Origin: Lysinibacillus sp. OF-1
Lineage (GTDB): Bacteria; Bacillota; Bacilli; Bacillales_A; Planococcaceae
Assembly: GCF_028356935.1 (NCBI RefSeq)
Contig: NZ_CP102798.1
Coordinates: 620,001 to 684,000 of the forward strand
Direction: 5' to 3'
DNA: 64,000 bases
In this document: one piece after another, positions 46,553 through 54,327 of the stretch
Numbering within the stretch: position 1 is the first letter of the stretch
Layout: the number at the start of each line of letters is the position of its first letter
Made by a program: the position numbers and the translations under genes
The notes under the pieces: generated by a model
The model's database searches: none
What the model was told of the DNA's origin: nothing
The model's input: only the letters and a program-made list of their open reading frames with translations

Positions 46553-46593
46553 AACGATTCCAAAGGGGTGCTATCTTTTGGGATCGTTTTTCT
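46553..46593 (+). terminator. terminator after the amidase gene
   Basis: AACGATTCCAAAG and CTTTTGGGATCGTT pair with one mismatch and are followed by TTTTTC. Confidence 0.8.
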
Positions 46594-46640
46594 TACTTTA
46601 TACATACCCGCATTCGAAAAATACAAACAAATCTATAAAA

Positions 46641-46675
46641 AAATGGCTGCCTCGTTCCTTAGGAGGCAGCCATTT
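46641..46675 (-). terminator. terminator after the second SLH glucosaminidase gene
   Basis: AAATGGCTGCCTC (46641-46653) pairs exactly with GAGGCAGCCATTT (46663-46675). On the minus strand it is followed by a run of T bases. Confidence 0.88.
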
Positions 46676-46679
46676 ACTA

Positions 46680-48653
46680 TTATTTCACGGTATTGATGAA
46701 TTTAATATAATCCTTACTTATATAGGCAGGTTCAGTGGGTAATTTATCTGAAACAACTTGATACCAACCATTTGCTCCTGTATCTGTGACAATGACGGGC
46801 ATATTACTTTTGCTAAATGTGAACAATGGACTTTGACTTGTTGATGCGTCTGCACGAACATTTAGACCAGCTGTTGTAGTTAGGGCAATTTTATAAGGGT
46901 TATTTGCATCTTTAAAGCCTAAAGCCTTTTCTGCACGATAGTAGTGTCCAGCAATTTTAGCGCCCCAGAATGGATCTGAAGCGTATTTTACATTGAAGCC
47001 GATAGCCTTAGAACCAACCACTGCACCATTCGTATAACGTCCTCCTGGTGTAATATAATTTGGCTGTAAGAACCTTTCAACAAGCTCATTAATGTTTGCA
47101 CCAACACTATCAAACTTTTTGTTTAGTGGGTTTGTGTCATAGACATATAAACCAAATAGATTGTTCAAGTTTTGTGCGTGATCACTCATCCCATAAGCGC
47201 TCTCATGCTGTGCTAGAGATAAAATAAGCATAGCATTAATATGGGCATTTGCTTCTACTTCCTTTAACACAGAGCCTAAGCCAATTAATTTACTTTTTGT
47301 TGTTGCATCCTTATAAATGGTAGCACCTGAGCTTTCAACTTCCGCTAATTTTTGCAAAATATATTGATCTAGCTCTTCTGCTGTATATTGAGTTGTCGCA
47401 CGAGCGGGTAGGAATTGATAGTAATTATAGCCTTCTCCTTTTGAAGAACCATTGGCATTTGTAAAATTAATGCCATCCCAGCTAAAGTATTTTTCGCCTT
47501 GCTTCATAAAGCTAGGAGCCTTACCGTACACGTAACTAGAGGAATACTTATTCGTTTTATAATCATATAGGGTATGCTTGATTTCACCATTTTCATTTGA
47601 ATAGAAAGAACGCCCCTTCACTAATGCAGAAGGAATTAAGCTAACGTCAGCCTGTTTTAAATAGCCTACATGACCAGCTAAGCGTACTTTTACTTGTGTG
47701 GCATCACTGCCTAGATACTCCATTTCTGTATTACCAGCAACAGCGATTTGATCCTTAATTGTTTCAGAGTTCAGTGCAACGTAATTATTCGTTACAACAT
47801 AACCCGAAGTCATTTTTATAATTTTATTATTTTGAGTAATCACTAACGAATTACTTGTCATCGCTTTTTCAGCTGCTTCAAAGGTAGGAAGGCTTTGCTT
47901 GTCTACTAGATTGCCATTTGAAATTTCTTTGATGATATATGCTGTAGTATTACCGTTATTCCCAGTATTTTCGTTGTTACCAGCGTTTCCATTATTATTG
48001 CCATTATTCTCTGAGTTTCCGTTGTTTTCGTTATTCTCAGTATCCATTTGATCGGCAAGAAGAATTAAACGTAGAATGAATGTTGAAGCTTCACCGATAG
48101 TGGCATTGTCTCTAGGTAAAAACATGCCATTAGAGCTTCCTTTAATCAGTCCTAATTGTGCACCAATGGCAATATCCTGACGGAAATCTTTAAAAATAGT
48201 GGCATTGTCTTTAAATGTAATAGAAGAAGTACCTTTTGGTATTTTTAAATAATCCACCGCTCTAATTAGCATAACTGCCATATGCTCTCTTGAAATGCGT
48301 GCGTCAGGCTTAAAAGAGCCATCTGTATACCCTGTGATAATTCCAGCAGTAGCGGCAAGCTTAATTTCATTTGCATATAAATAGGTGTCTGAGACATCTG
48401 TAAACGTCATGTCGCTTTTTGTACCTAAATCTAAAGCCTTTGCTATGTATGTGGCAAATTCACCGCGTGTAACCGTGTCATTTGGACGATAGCTACCGTT
48501 TGCATCTTTAATCAATGCATCTTTAGAGATTAAATAACGCAAGCCACTTTCGTGCATATGGCCTGATAGCTCATCAGCATTGGCCGATTGTGGTTGCCAA
48601 ATGACTACACTAATAAGCATCATAAGCAACATAAAAATTGATCGTTTTTTCAT
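46680..48653 (-). CDS. SLH-domain N-acetylglucosaminidase, second copy
   Basis: A 657-residue exported hydrolase. The signal peptide (1-27, PQSANA) is followed by three SLH domains (about 28-200); VTRGEFATYI and ISREHMAVML are present, but the third repeat has DNATIGEAST instead of a TR motif. An Asn/Gly-rich linker (about 205-235) leads to SH3-like modules. The glucosaminidase domain (about 420-590) shows LSLAQHESAYGMS and NLNNLFGLYVYD, with the probable catalytic Glu. A C-terminal SH3b domain ends it. AGGAGGGT precedes ATG 48653. Confidence 0.9.
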   Translation of the reverse strand: MKKRSIFMLLMMLISVVIWQPQSANADELSGHMHESGLRYLISKDALIKDANGSYRPNDTVTRGEFATYIAKALDLGTKSDMTFTDVSDTYLYANEIKLAATAGIITGYTDGSFKPDARISREHMAVMLIRAVDYLKIPKGTSSITFKDNATIFKDFRQDIAIGAQLGLIKGSSNGMFLPRDNATIGEASTFILRLILLADQMDTENNENNGNSENNGNNNGNAGNNENTGNNGNTTAYIIKEISNGNLVDKQSLPTFEAAEKAMTSNSLVITQNNKIIKMTSGYVVTNNYVALNSETIKDQIAVAGNTEMEYLGSDATQVKVRLAGHVGYLKQADVSLIPSALVKGRSFYSNENGEIKHTLYDYKTNKYSSSYVYGKAPSFMKQGEKYFSWDGINFTNANGSSKGEGYNYYQFLPARATTQYTAEELDQYILQKLAEVESSGATIYKDATTKSKLIGLGSVLKEVEANAHINAMLILSLAQHESAYGMSDHAQNLNNLFGLYVYDTNPLNKKFDSVGANINELVERFLQPNYITPGGRYTNGAVVGSKAIGFNVKYASDPFWGAKIAGHYYRAEKALGFKDANNPYKIALTTTAGLNVRADASTSQSPLFTFSKSNMPVIVTDTGANGWYQVVSDKLPTEPAYISKDYIKFINTVK

Positions 48654-48839
48654 AGTTTTACCCTCCTAAACTGATATCATTTTAACAAAGTTATACAATC
48701 AAGTTAAGGGTCAAATGTTAGAAATATCATAAAATATGCCAACGAATTCTAGGAAATAAGTAGTCTTTTCGTTTTTGTAGAAAGATTTTGTATGGAATAA
48801 GGGAGGGGGAGTGAATCAAAATTCATATGAGTTTCTTCT

Positions 48840-48868
48840 ATTATATAGTGGTTTTCTGTTTAGCCCAA
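48840..48868 (-). promoter_or_regulatory. promoter of the second SLH glucosaminidase gene with shared 20-nt element
   Basis: On the minus strand TTGGGC (48863-48868) and TATAAT (48840-48845) are 17 bp apart. The 20 nt at 48829-48848 are identical to 23952-23971, the -10 region of the tagA-csaB operon. Confidence 0.6.
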
Positions 48869-48873
48869 AAAAT

Positions 48874-48905
48874 AATGCCGCCCATTGTTTGGAATGGACG
48901 GCATT
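48874..48905 (-). terminator. terminator after the P5C dehydrogenase gene
   Basis: AATGCCGCCCATT (48874-48886) pairs with AATGGACGGCATT (48893-48905), one mismatch, with T-rich sequence beyond on the minus strand. Confidence 0.85.
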
Positions 48906-48916
48906 TTTGAAAAATA

Positions 48917-50461
48917 TTAAAGCATTTCTGAAGTTGTTTTTGCTTGCATATGCAGTTGTAGGTAGTCTGGTCCACCTGCTTTTGAGTCTGTACCTGACAT
49001 GTTGAAGCCACCAAATGGTTGGTAGCCAACGATGGCACCTGTACAGCCACGGTTGAAGTAAAGGTTTCCTACATGGAATTCTTCACGTGCTTTTTCTAAG
49101 TTCACACGGTTTTTCGTGATGACTGCACCTGTTAAACCGTATTCTGTATCGTTCGCAATTTCAATAGCGTGATCGAAATCTTTTGCTTTTGCGATTGCTA
49201 CCACTGGCCCGAAGATTTCTTCTTTCATAATACGTGCAGAAGGTTCTACGTCTGCGAACACAGTTGGCTGTACGAAGTAACCAACTGAATCATCTGCTGT
49301 ACCACCAGCCACTAGACGACCTTCGCCTTTACCGATTTCGATGTATTCCGTAATTTTGTTGAATGCCGCTTGGTCAATAACTGTTGCCATGAAGTTGCTG
49401 AAATCTGTTGGATCTCCAACTGTTAAAGCATTTGTTAATTCTTCTACACGATTAACAACTTGCTCATACACATCTTCAACGATGACTGCACGAGAACATG
49501 CTGAACATTTTTGACCTGAGAAGCCAAATGCTGATTTGACGATTGATTGTGCAGCTAATTCTAAGTCTGCTTCTTTATCAACTACGATTGTATCTTTACC
49601 GCCCATTTCAGCGATGACACGTTTAATCCAAATTTGACCATCATTTAATACAGAAGCTCGTTGGTTGATACGTAAACCAACATCACGTGAACCTGTGAAG
49701 CTGATGAAGCGTGTTTTTGGATGATCGACTAAGTAGTCGCCTACTTCAGCACCAGAACCTGGTACGAAGTTCACGGCACCTGCTGGAAGACCTGCTTCTT
49801 CTAATACTTCGATAAATTTATATGCCACTACTGGTGTTGTAGAAGCTGGTTTTAATAAGACTGTGTTCCCTGTTACTAAAGCGGCCACTGTTGTACCAGC
49901 CATGATCGCAAATGGGAAGTTCCAAGGAGAAATAACGATACCGATTCCTAATGGAATATAGTCATAACGGTTGTATTCGCCTGGACGGCTTTCTACTGGT
50001 TGACCGCCTTTAATGCGTAGCATTTGGCGACCATAGTATTCCAAGAAGTCGATTGCTTCCGCTGTATCTGCATCTGCCTCTGCCCATGGTTTCCCTGCTT
50101 CTTTTGTTAATAATGCAGAGAATTCATGTTTACGACGACGAATAATAGCTGCTGCTTTGAACAAAACGTCAGCACGAATCGCAGGGTCAACTTTTTTCCA
50201 TGTTTTAAATGTTTCATCCGCTGCTTGCATCGCTTTTTCAGCTAACTCTTTGCTTGCTTTTGACACACGGCCGATCACTTCTGTTTTCTTTGCAGGATTG
50301 TACGAAACGATTTTATCTTCTGTTGTAATGCGCTCGCCACCAATGATAAGTGGGTAGTCTTGACCTAAGTAACCTTCAACTTTATTTAAAGCCTCCACAT
50401 AAGCATTGTAGTTTGCCTCTTGTGAAAAATCTGTGAATGGTTCGTGTTTGTATGGAATCAT
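48917..50461 (-). CDS. rocA: L-glutamate gamma-semialdehyde (P5C) dehydrogenase
   Basis: A 514-residue aldehyde dehydrogenase that oxidises glutamate semialdehyde, formed from proline or arginine, to glutamate with NAD. It shows [12 protein letters not shown] (cofactor binding), [11 protein letters not shown] with the general-base Glu, and [12 protein letters not shown] with the catalytic Cys. The length matches RocA/PutC of Bacillus. ATG 50461 follows GGGAGGAAAC; the frame extends to 50506 without a site. It is divergent from a RocR-like regulator and close to proline dehydrogenase, so proline use is a likely role. Confidence 0.95.
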   Translation of the reverse strand: MIPYKHEPFTDFSQEANYNAYVEALNKVEGYLGQDYPLIIGGERITTEDKIVSYNPAKKTEVIGRVSKASKELAEKAMQAADETFKTWKKVDPAIRADVLFKAAAIIRRRKHEFSALLTKEAGKPWAEADADTAEAIDFLEYYGRQMLRIKGGQPVESRPGEYNRYDYIPLGIGIVISPWNFPFAIMAGTTVAALVTGNTVLLKPASTTPVVAYKFIEVLEEAGLPAGAVNFVPGSGAEVGDYLVDHPKTRFISFTGSRDVGLRINQRASVLNDGQIWIKRVIAEMGGKDTIVVDKEADLELAAQSIVKSAFGFSGQKCSACSRAVIVEDVYEQVVNRVEELTNALTVGDPTDFSNFMATVIDQAAFNKITEYIEIGKGEGRLVAGGTADDSVGYFVQPTVFADVEPSARIMKEEIFGPVVAIAKAKDFDHAIEIANDTEYGLTGAVITKNRVNLEKAREEFHVGNLYFNRGCTGAIVGYQPFGGFNMSGTDSKAGGPDYLQLHMQAKTTSEML

Positions 50462-50487
50462 GTCAGTTTCCTCCCCATGGATAAGTG

Positions 50488-50550
50488 ATGCCAAATGATT
50501 ATGCACCTTTTAAGATTGTGATAATTATATAATGCAATATAATTTGGCAT
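50488..50550. promoter_or_regulatory. inverted operator pair in the rocA-regulator intergenic region
   Basis: TGCAATATAATTTGGCAT (50533-50550) and the reverse complement of 50488-50505, TGCATAATCATTTGGCAT, match at 15 of 18 positions. Their centres are 45 bp apart. One arm overlaps the AT-rich sequence likely to hold the rocA promoter. This arrangement fits binding of the adjacent regulator or looping. Confidence 0.6.
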
Positions 50551-50641
50551 TTATCAACTCAAATCTTAAAATTTTTTCAATTTTTGCATCTGTTTTTCGT
50601 ATTGGTGTTAGAATAAGCTTAATGGAATACAGGAGGACAAG

Positions 50642-51979
50642 ATGGATAATAATGTACTACAAAGTATTTATAAATATGTCATTGAAAAAGGTGATATGGG
50701 AATTTGCGTCGTAGATACGGATGGTAAGTTGCTCATATATAATAAAAAAATGAGGGAATTAGAGGGTGTTAACGAAGATGAGTTTGAGGAAAGGCGAGCC
50801 TTAGAGATTATTGATTTTGAGATTGAAAAAAGTGATATTTATAAGGTCCTCAGCTCTGAAACACCCATTTACAATATCAAAAAAACGTATTGGAATAAAA
50901 AAAATCAAGAAGTGACCTATATAAGCAATATTTATCCGTTGCACTATGAAGGTGCTTTAGTGGGGGCTGTGGAATTTGCGCGAGATATTACACAGCTTGA
51001 ATATATGATGTATCAGCCATTAAGAAGATATGGCGCACCATTGACATTTGATATTATCACCGCTGTATCACCAGTCATGAAGGATGTTATTGAAAAAGCA
51101 AAGATTGTAGCGCTAAGTAGAATGCCTGTTGTCTTAATAGGGGAATCAGGTACAGGCATTGATATGGTGGCTGAGGGAATTCATCATGATCTAAAGGTTC
51201 AAAATGATATGTTTATTGCTTTAATTTGCCGTCGAGACGAAAAAACGGTTTTAAAGCAATTTGAAAAATATATTATTGAAAAGGAAAAAATCACTTTTTT
51301 TGCAGAGCGTATCGAATATTTATCGCTTGAAGCACAGGAAAAGATTGTTGAGCTTTTTAATAATCACCCAAATCATCAGCATGTTCTAATCGCTAGTGTT
51401 GGCAAAGACCCAATTGATTTAATTCAAAAGCAAGAGCTATCTAAAAAGCTGTATCGACTTTTTTCTGGCATCACAATATATGTACCACCTTTACGAGAAA
51501 GAAAAGAGGATATCATGCCCTTTATCGATGACTATTTCAAACGGCATCGTGATAGCTTTGGCTCATCAATTCAAGGGCTTTCAGAAGAAGTGCGTGAAAC
51601 CTTTTTAAAATATGATTGGCCAGGTAATCTAAAGGAATTGGAAGTTCTATTGGATGAAATTACGTCGTTGATTACCAATGAAATGATTGTGGAGTCACAT
51701 ATGTTGCCTGTCCATTTCAAATGGAAAATCCAAAGCTCATGTGAGGAAACGGAAAAAGAAGTATCTACGAGTGACTTGTTTGTAATTAAAAATCAGCAGG
51801 ATATCCGACCGTTAGACGTCTACATGAAAGAGGTAGAGGAGTACTATATTTCGAAGGCGTTAGATTTTCATCAGGGGAATATTTCTAAAACTGCTGCGGC
51901 ATTGGGGATTCGTCGTCAAAGCTTACAATATCGCGTTAAAAACTATAAGCTCAATAAAAAAAGCGAAAACATTGATTAA
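50642..51979 (+). CDS. degenerate RocR-like regulator (PAS, AAA+ remnant, Fis HTH)
   Basis: A 445-residue regulator with a PAS domain (about 10-120), an AAA+ region (about 135-345) and a C-terminal Fis-type helix-turn-helix (GNISKTAAALGIRRQSLQYRVKNY). It aligns with RocR/NtrC activators, but key motifs are lost. Walker A reads GESGTGID (167-174), with Ile173 in place of the essential Lys. Walker B reads FFAER in place of LFLDE. The segment between them is too short to contain the GAFTGA sigma-54 contact loop. VPPLRERKEDI and the DWPGNLKELE element remain. It probably works without ATP hydrolysis and sigma-54. ATG 50642 has AGGAGGAC upstream. Confidence 0.85.
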   Translation: MDNNVLQSIYKYVIEKGDMGICVVDTDGKLLIYNKKMRELEGVNEDEFEERRALEIIDFEIEKSDIYKVLSSETPIYNIKKTYWNKKNQEVTYISNIYPLHYEGALVGAVEFARDITQLEYMMYQPLRRYGAPLTFDIITAVSPVMKDVIEKAKIVALSRMPVVLIGESGTGIDMVAEGIHHDLKVQNDMFIALICRRDEKTVLKQFEKYIIEKEKITFFAERIEYLSLEAQEKIVELFNNHPNHQHVLIASVGKDPIDLIQKQELSKKLYRLFSGITIYVPPLRERKEDIMPFIDDYFKRHRDSFGSSIQGLSEEVRETFLKYDWPGNLKELEVLLDEITSLITNEMIVESHMLPVHFKWKIQSSCEETEKEVSTSDLFVIKNQQDIRPLDVYMKEVEEYYISKALDFHQGNISKTAAALGIRRQSLQYRVKNYKLNKKSENID

Positions 51980-51996
51980 CGATGTTTTCGCTTTTA
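51959..51996 (+). terminator. terminator overlapping the regulator stop codon
   Basis: AAAAGCGAAAACAT (51959-51972) pairs exactly with ATGTTTTCGCTTTT (51982-51995). The stop codon at 51977-51979 lies in the loop. Confidence 0.9.
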
Positions 51997-52006
51997 TTGT
52001 TGATTT

Positions 52007-52153
52007 GATGGATAGACTCCCAAAAGTGACGGATAGAACTATCTAACTGATGGATAGAATCACTAAATTGATGGATAGAACTATCTAACTGATGGATAGA
52101 ATCACTAAATTGATGGATAGAACTATCTAACTGATGGATAGCATCTAGATTGT
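52007..52153. repeat. seven-unit tandem array with 21-bp period and alternating unit types
   Basis: Units start GATGGATAG or GACGGATAG every 21 bp at 52007, 52028, 52049, 52070, 52091, 52112 and 52133. Two types alternate: GATGGATAG-AACTATCTAACT and GATGGATAG-AATCACTAAATT, so the true repeat is 42 bp in the middle. It fills the space between the regulator and the 3' end of the proline dehydrogenase gene. Confidence 0.93.
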
Positions 52154-52158
52154 AATGA

Positions 52159-53133
52159 TTATTTTCCTTTTTTTGAAAGGCGACCAAGAGCAAATGCCGC
52201 AGCTCCTAAGCCGATTGCCATATTTGTTTTTTTATTAAACACTTGTTTTGTCACAAGTGCCACATTTTGTGGGCGTTCTGCTAAACGGCGCATAAAGTAA
52301 CCGTACCAATCGTTACCAAATGGTAGGTATGTGCAGAAGTTATAGCCTTCACGTGCAAGATCTAGCTGCATTTCTTTACGGAAACCATATAGCATTTGGA
52401 ATTCGAATTTTTCATTTGGAATATTATGTTGTTTCACAAATTGTTTTACATGGTTAATAACATTATGGTCATGTGTAGCAATCGAAGTAAATTTACCATG
52501 TAATAAATGATACTCGATTAGTTTTAAATAGTTGCGATCAATATCACCTTTTGATTGATATGCTACATTTTCTGGCTCTTTGTAGGCACCTTTAACGATT
52601 CGTAATCGGAAGTTTTTGTATTTCTCAATATTTTCTTCTGACTCGAAGAAGTAAGCTTGAATAACTGTACCTACGTTATCAAACTCTTTGTGTAGTTCCT
52701 CTAATAATTCAAAAGAGCTGTGTAAGCGTTCGTAGTTTTCCATATCGAAATTTACGAAAATGTTATATTGATGTGCCAGAGCCACGATTTCTTTTAAGTT
52801 TTCGTAGCAAAATGCATAATCAATATCTAAACCTAATTGAGAAGGTTTAAGGGAGATGTGAGCATCAAGCTTTTCATCATGAATAGCTTGAACAACAGCT
52901 AAAATATTATTTTTTGCAGCTGTTGCTTCTGATTTTTCGTAGACGAATTCGCCTAGATTATCGACTGTACATGAAATGTTAGCATTGTTTAATTCTCTAA
53001 TCGATTGCACAACTTCAGGTAAGCTTGTTCCAGCAACTACACTTTGAGCACCCATTTTTAGACCATATTTTTGTGCAGCGCTATTTAATAATTTGTTTTC
53101 TGATAAGTAAATGAAAAAATCACGTAATACCAT
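52159..53133 (-). CDS. putB: proline dehydrogenase
   Basis: A 324-residue FAD enzyme of TIM-barrel fold that oxidises proline to P5C and passes electrons to the respiratory chain. It has RIVKGAYKEP, IATHDHNVI and the C-terminal signature YLPFGNDWYGYFMRRLAER. The monofunctional length is typical of Firmicutes. GGAGG precedes two tandem ATGs; the second (53133) has better spacing. A TATAAT box lies about 40 bp upstream at 53172-53177. The product of this enzyme is the substrate of the dehydrogenase at 48917-50461. Confidence 0.94.
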   Translation of the reverse strand: MVLRDFFIYLSENKLLNSAAQKYGLKMGAQSVVAGTSLPEVVQSIRELNNANISCTVDNLGEFVYEKSEATAAKNNILAVVQAIHDEKLDAHISLKPSQLGLDIDYAFCYENLKEIVALAHQYNIFVNFDMENYERLHSSFELLEELHKEFDNVGTVIQAYFFESEENIEKYKNFRLRIVKGAYKEPENVAYQSKGDIDRNYLKLIEYHLLHGKFTSIATHDHNVINHVKQFVKQHNIPNEKFEFQMLYGFRKEMQLDLAREGYNFCTYLPFGNDWYGYFMRRLAERPQNVALVTKQVFNKKTNMAIGLGAAAFALGRLSKKGK

Positions 53134-53424
53134 CATATGCCTCCAAAATTGAAAATTTTAAATTCTTGGCGATTATAACACTTTTTTTGAAAAGTAAAAT
53201 GGCTAGATTTTTAGAAAAAATTTTTTTGAAGAAGCGATAAGGGGAGAAAACTATTGTATTGATTGACTTTTGAAAGTGAAAAAAACAAATAAAAAAATTT
53301 TTTTCAATAAAAGGGACTTTTCAAAATAATAGTTTTGAATTATGTTGAAAGGTATGTGTATTACACAAAGTATGTAATTGTTAAGAGAATTTTCTGATAT
53401 TTAATTAAGGTGCTCAATTGATTT

Positions 53425-53501
53425 TTGAGTCCTTTTGGTATTTTAATATAATGTTAAAAGTAATTATCTCTTAGAAGAAATTCTAAGATAATTACTTTTT
53501 T
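53425..53501 (+). promoter_or_regulatory. promoter immediately followed by a terminator-like hairpin, upstream of the TetR gene
   Basis: TTGAGT (53425-53430) and TATAAT (53447-53452) are 16 bp apart. The expected transcript start falls at a strong hairpin whose arms are 53457-53475 and 53480-53498, followed by a T-run. It could attenuate, or yield a very short RNA, ahead of the TetR gene at 53680. Confidence 0.5.
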
Positions 53502-53679
53502 ATTTCCATTATAAATATCATATTAATAGTAGTTCATAGTAAAAAAAAAAGTGGGTGTATTATAATAGAATGGTGTATAATCATGGATAAAATATGTACA
53601 ATTTGTGAAGATATAGTTACTTTTGATTTGTAATACTGAAGGCAATATGACTACTTTAAACTAAGATAAGGTGGAAAGT

Positions 53680-54279
53680 ATGGCAAGAGGCAGAAAATTT
53701 AATTCAAATGGAGAGCGAAGCAAACAAATCTTACTTGAAAAAGCGATAGAGCTATTTTCTGATAAAGGTTATTATCAGACAAAAATTAGTGACATTGTAA
53801 AGGCTGCCAATGTAACACAGCCTACTTTTTATCTGTATTTTAAAAGCAAGGATGCCCTTTATAATGATTTAAATATACAATTCCAAAGTGGATTTTTGGA
53901 AGCGCTGGAAAGTCAATCAACTGAAATTGTTGAAAACGGCTTAAAAGGATTTGTCACACTGTTAGAGCAAAAGTTATTAAACTTGTTCGTTTATATTACG
54001 GAAAATCCCAAATTGACAAAAATCGGTTTTATCGAATCAGAGCAATCCCATATAGTGAAAACACAACTGACACAGCAAATTATCCACCTAATTTATCTTC
54101 ATGATTGCGACAAAGATTTGCAGATGTATAGTGTGGATATGAAAATAATGATAGACAGCTTAGTCGGATCAATGGAGCGACTCATCATAATTTATTTATT
54201 AGAGCAAAAAAAATTACCTGCTGATCTGGCAAATGATATTATACAATTATATTTTTGGAAAACAAAAGAAACGATATAA
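53680..54279 (+). CDS. TetR-family transcriptional regulator
   Basis: A 199-residue regulator with the N-terminal helix-turn-helix (about 14-60; AIELFSDKGYYQTKISDIVKAANV, then PTFYLYFKSKDALY) and a helical ligand-binding domain. The ligand and targets are unknown. No same-strand partner gene follows, and the next gene converges on it. AAGGTGG lies 5 nt before ATG 53680. Confidence 0.9.
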   Translation: MARGRKFNSNGERSKQILLEKAIELFSDKGYYQTKISDIVKAANVTQPTFYLYFKSKDALYNDLNIQFQSGFLEALESQSTEIVENGLKGFVTLLEQKLLNLFVYITENPKLTKIGFIESEQSHIVKTQLTQQIIHLIYLHDCDKDLQMYSVDMKIMIDSLVGSMERLIIIYLLEQKKLPADLANDIIQLYFWKTKETI

Positions 54280-54280
54280 A

Positions 54281-54327
54281 AAATCCTCTCAACGATAAAA
54301 TGTCTATCGATGAGAGGAATTTTTTTA
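54281..54327. terminator. bidirectional terminator between the TetR and S41 genes
   Basis: TCCTCTCA (54284-54291) pairs with TGAGAGGA (54311-54318), extended by CGATA/TATCG, with A- and T-runs on the two sides. Confidence 0.88.

Noticed and set aside
48811-49005. 64-codon plus-strand ORF over the rocA 3' end
   Set aside because: It runs through the rocA terminator and antisense to the gene end; no start signal.
50462-50641. Sigma-54 (-24/-12) promoter for rocA
   Set aside because: TTTGGCAT motifs look suggestive, but no GG-N10-GC pair with the right spacing was found on either strand.
52007-52153. CRISPR-like or coding repeat
   Set aside because: There are no spacers; two alternating 21-bp unit types run head to tail, and the minus-strand frame has no start site.
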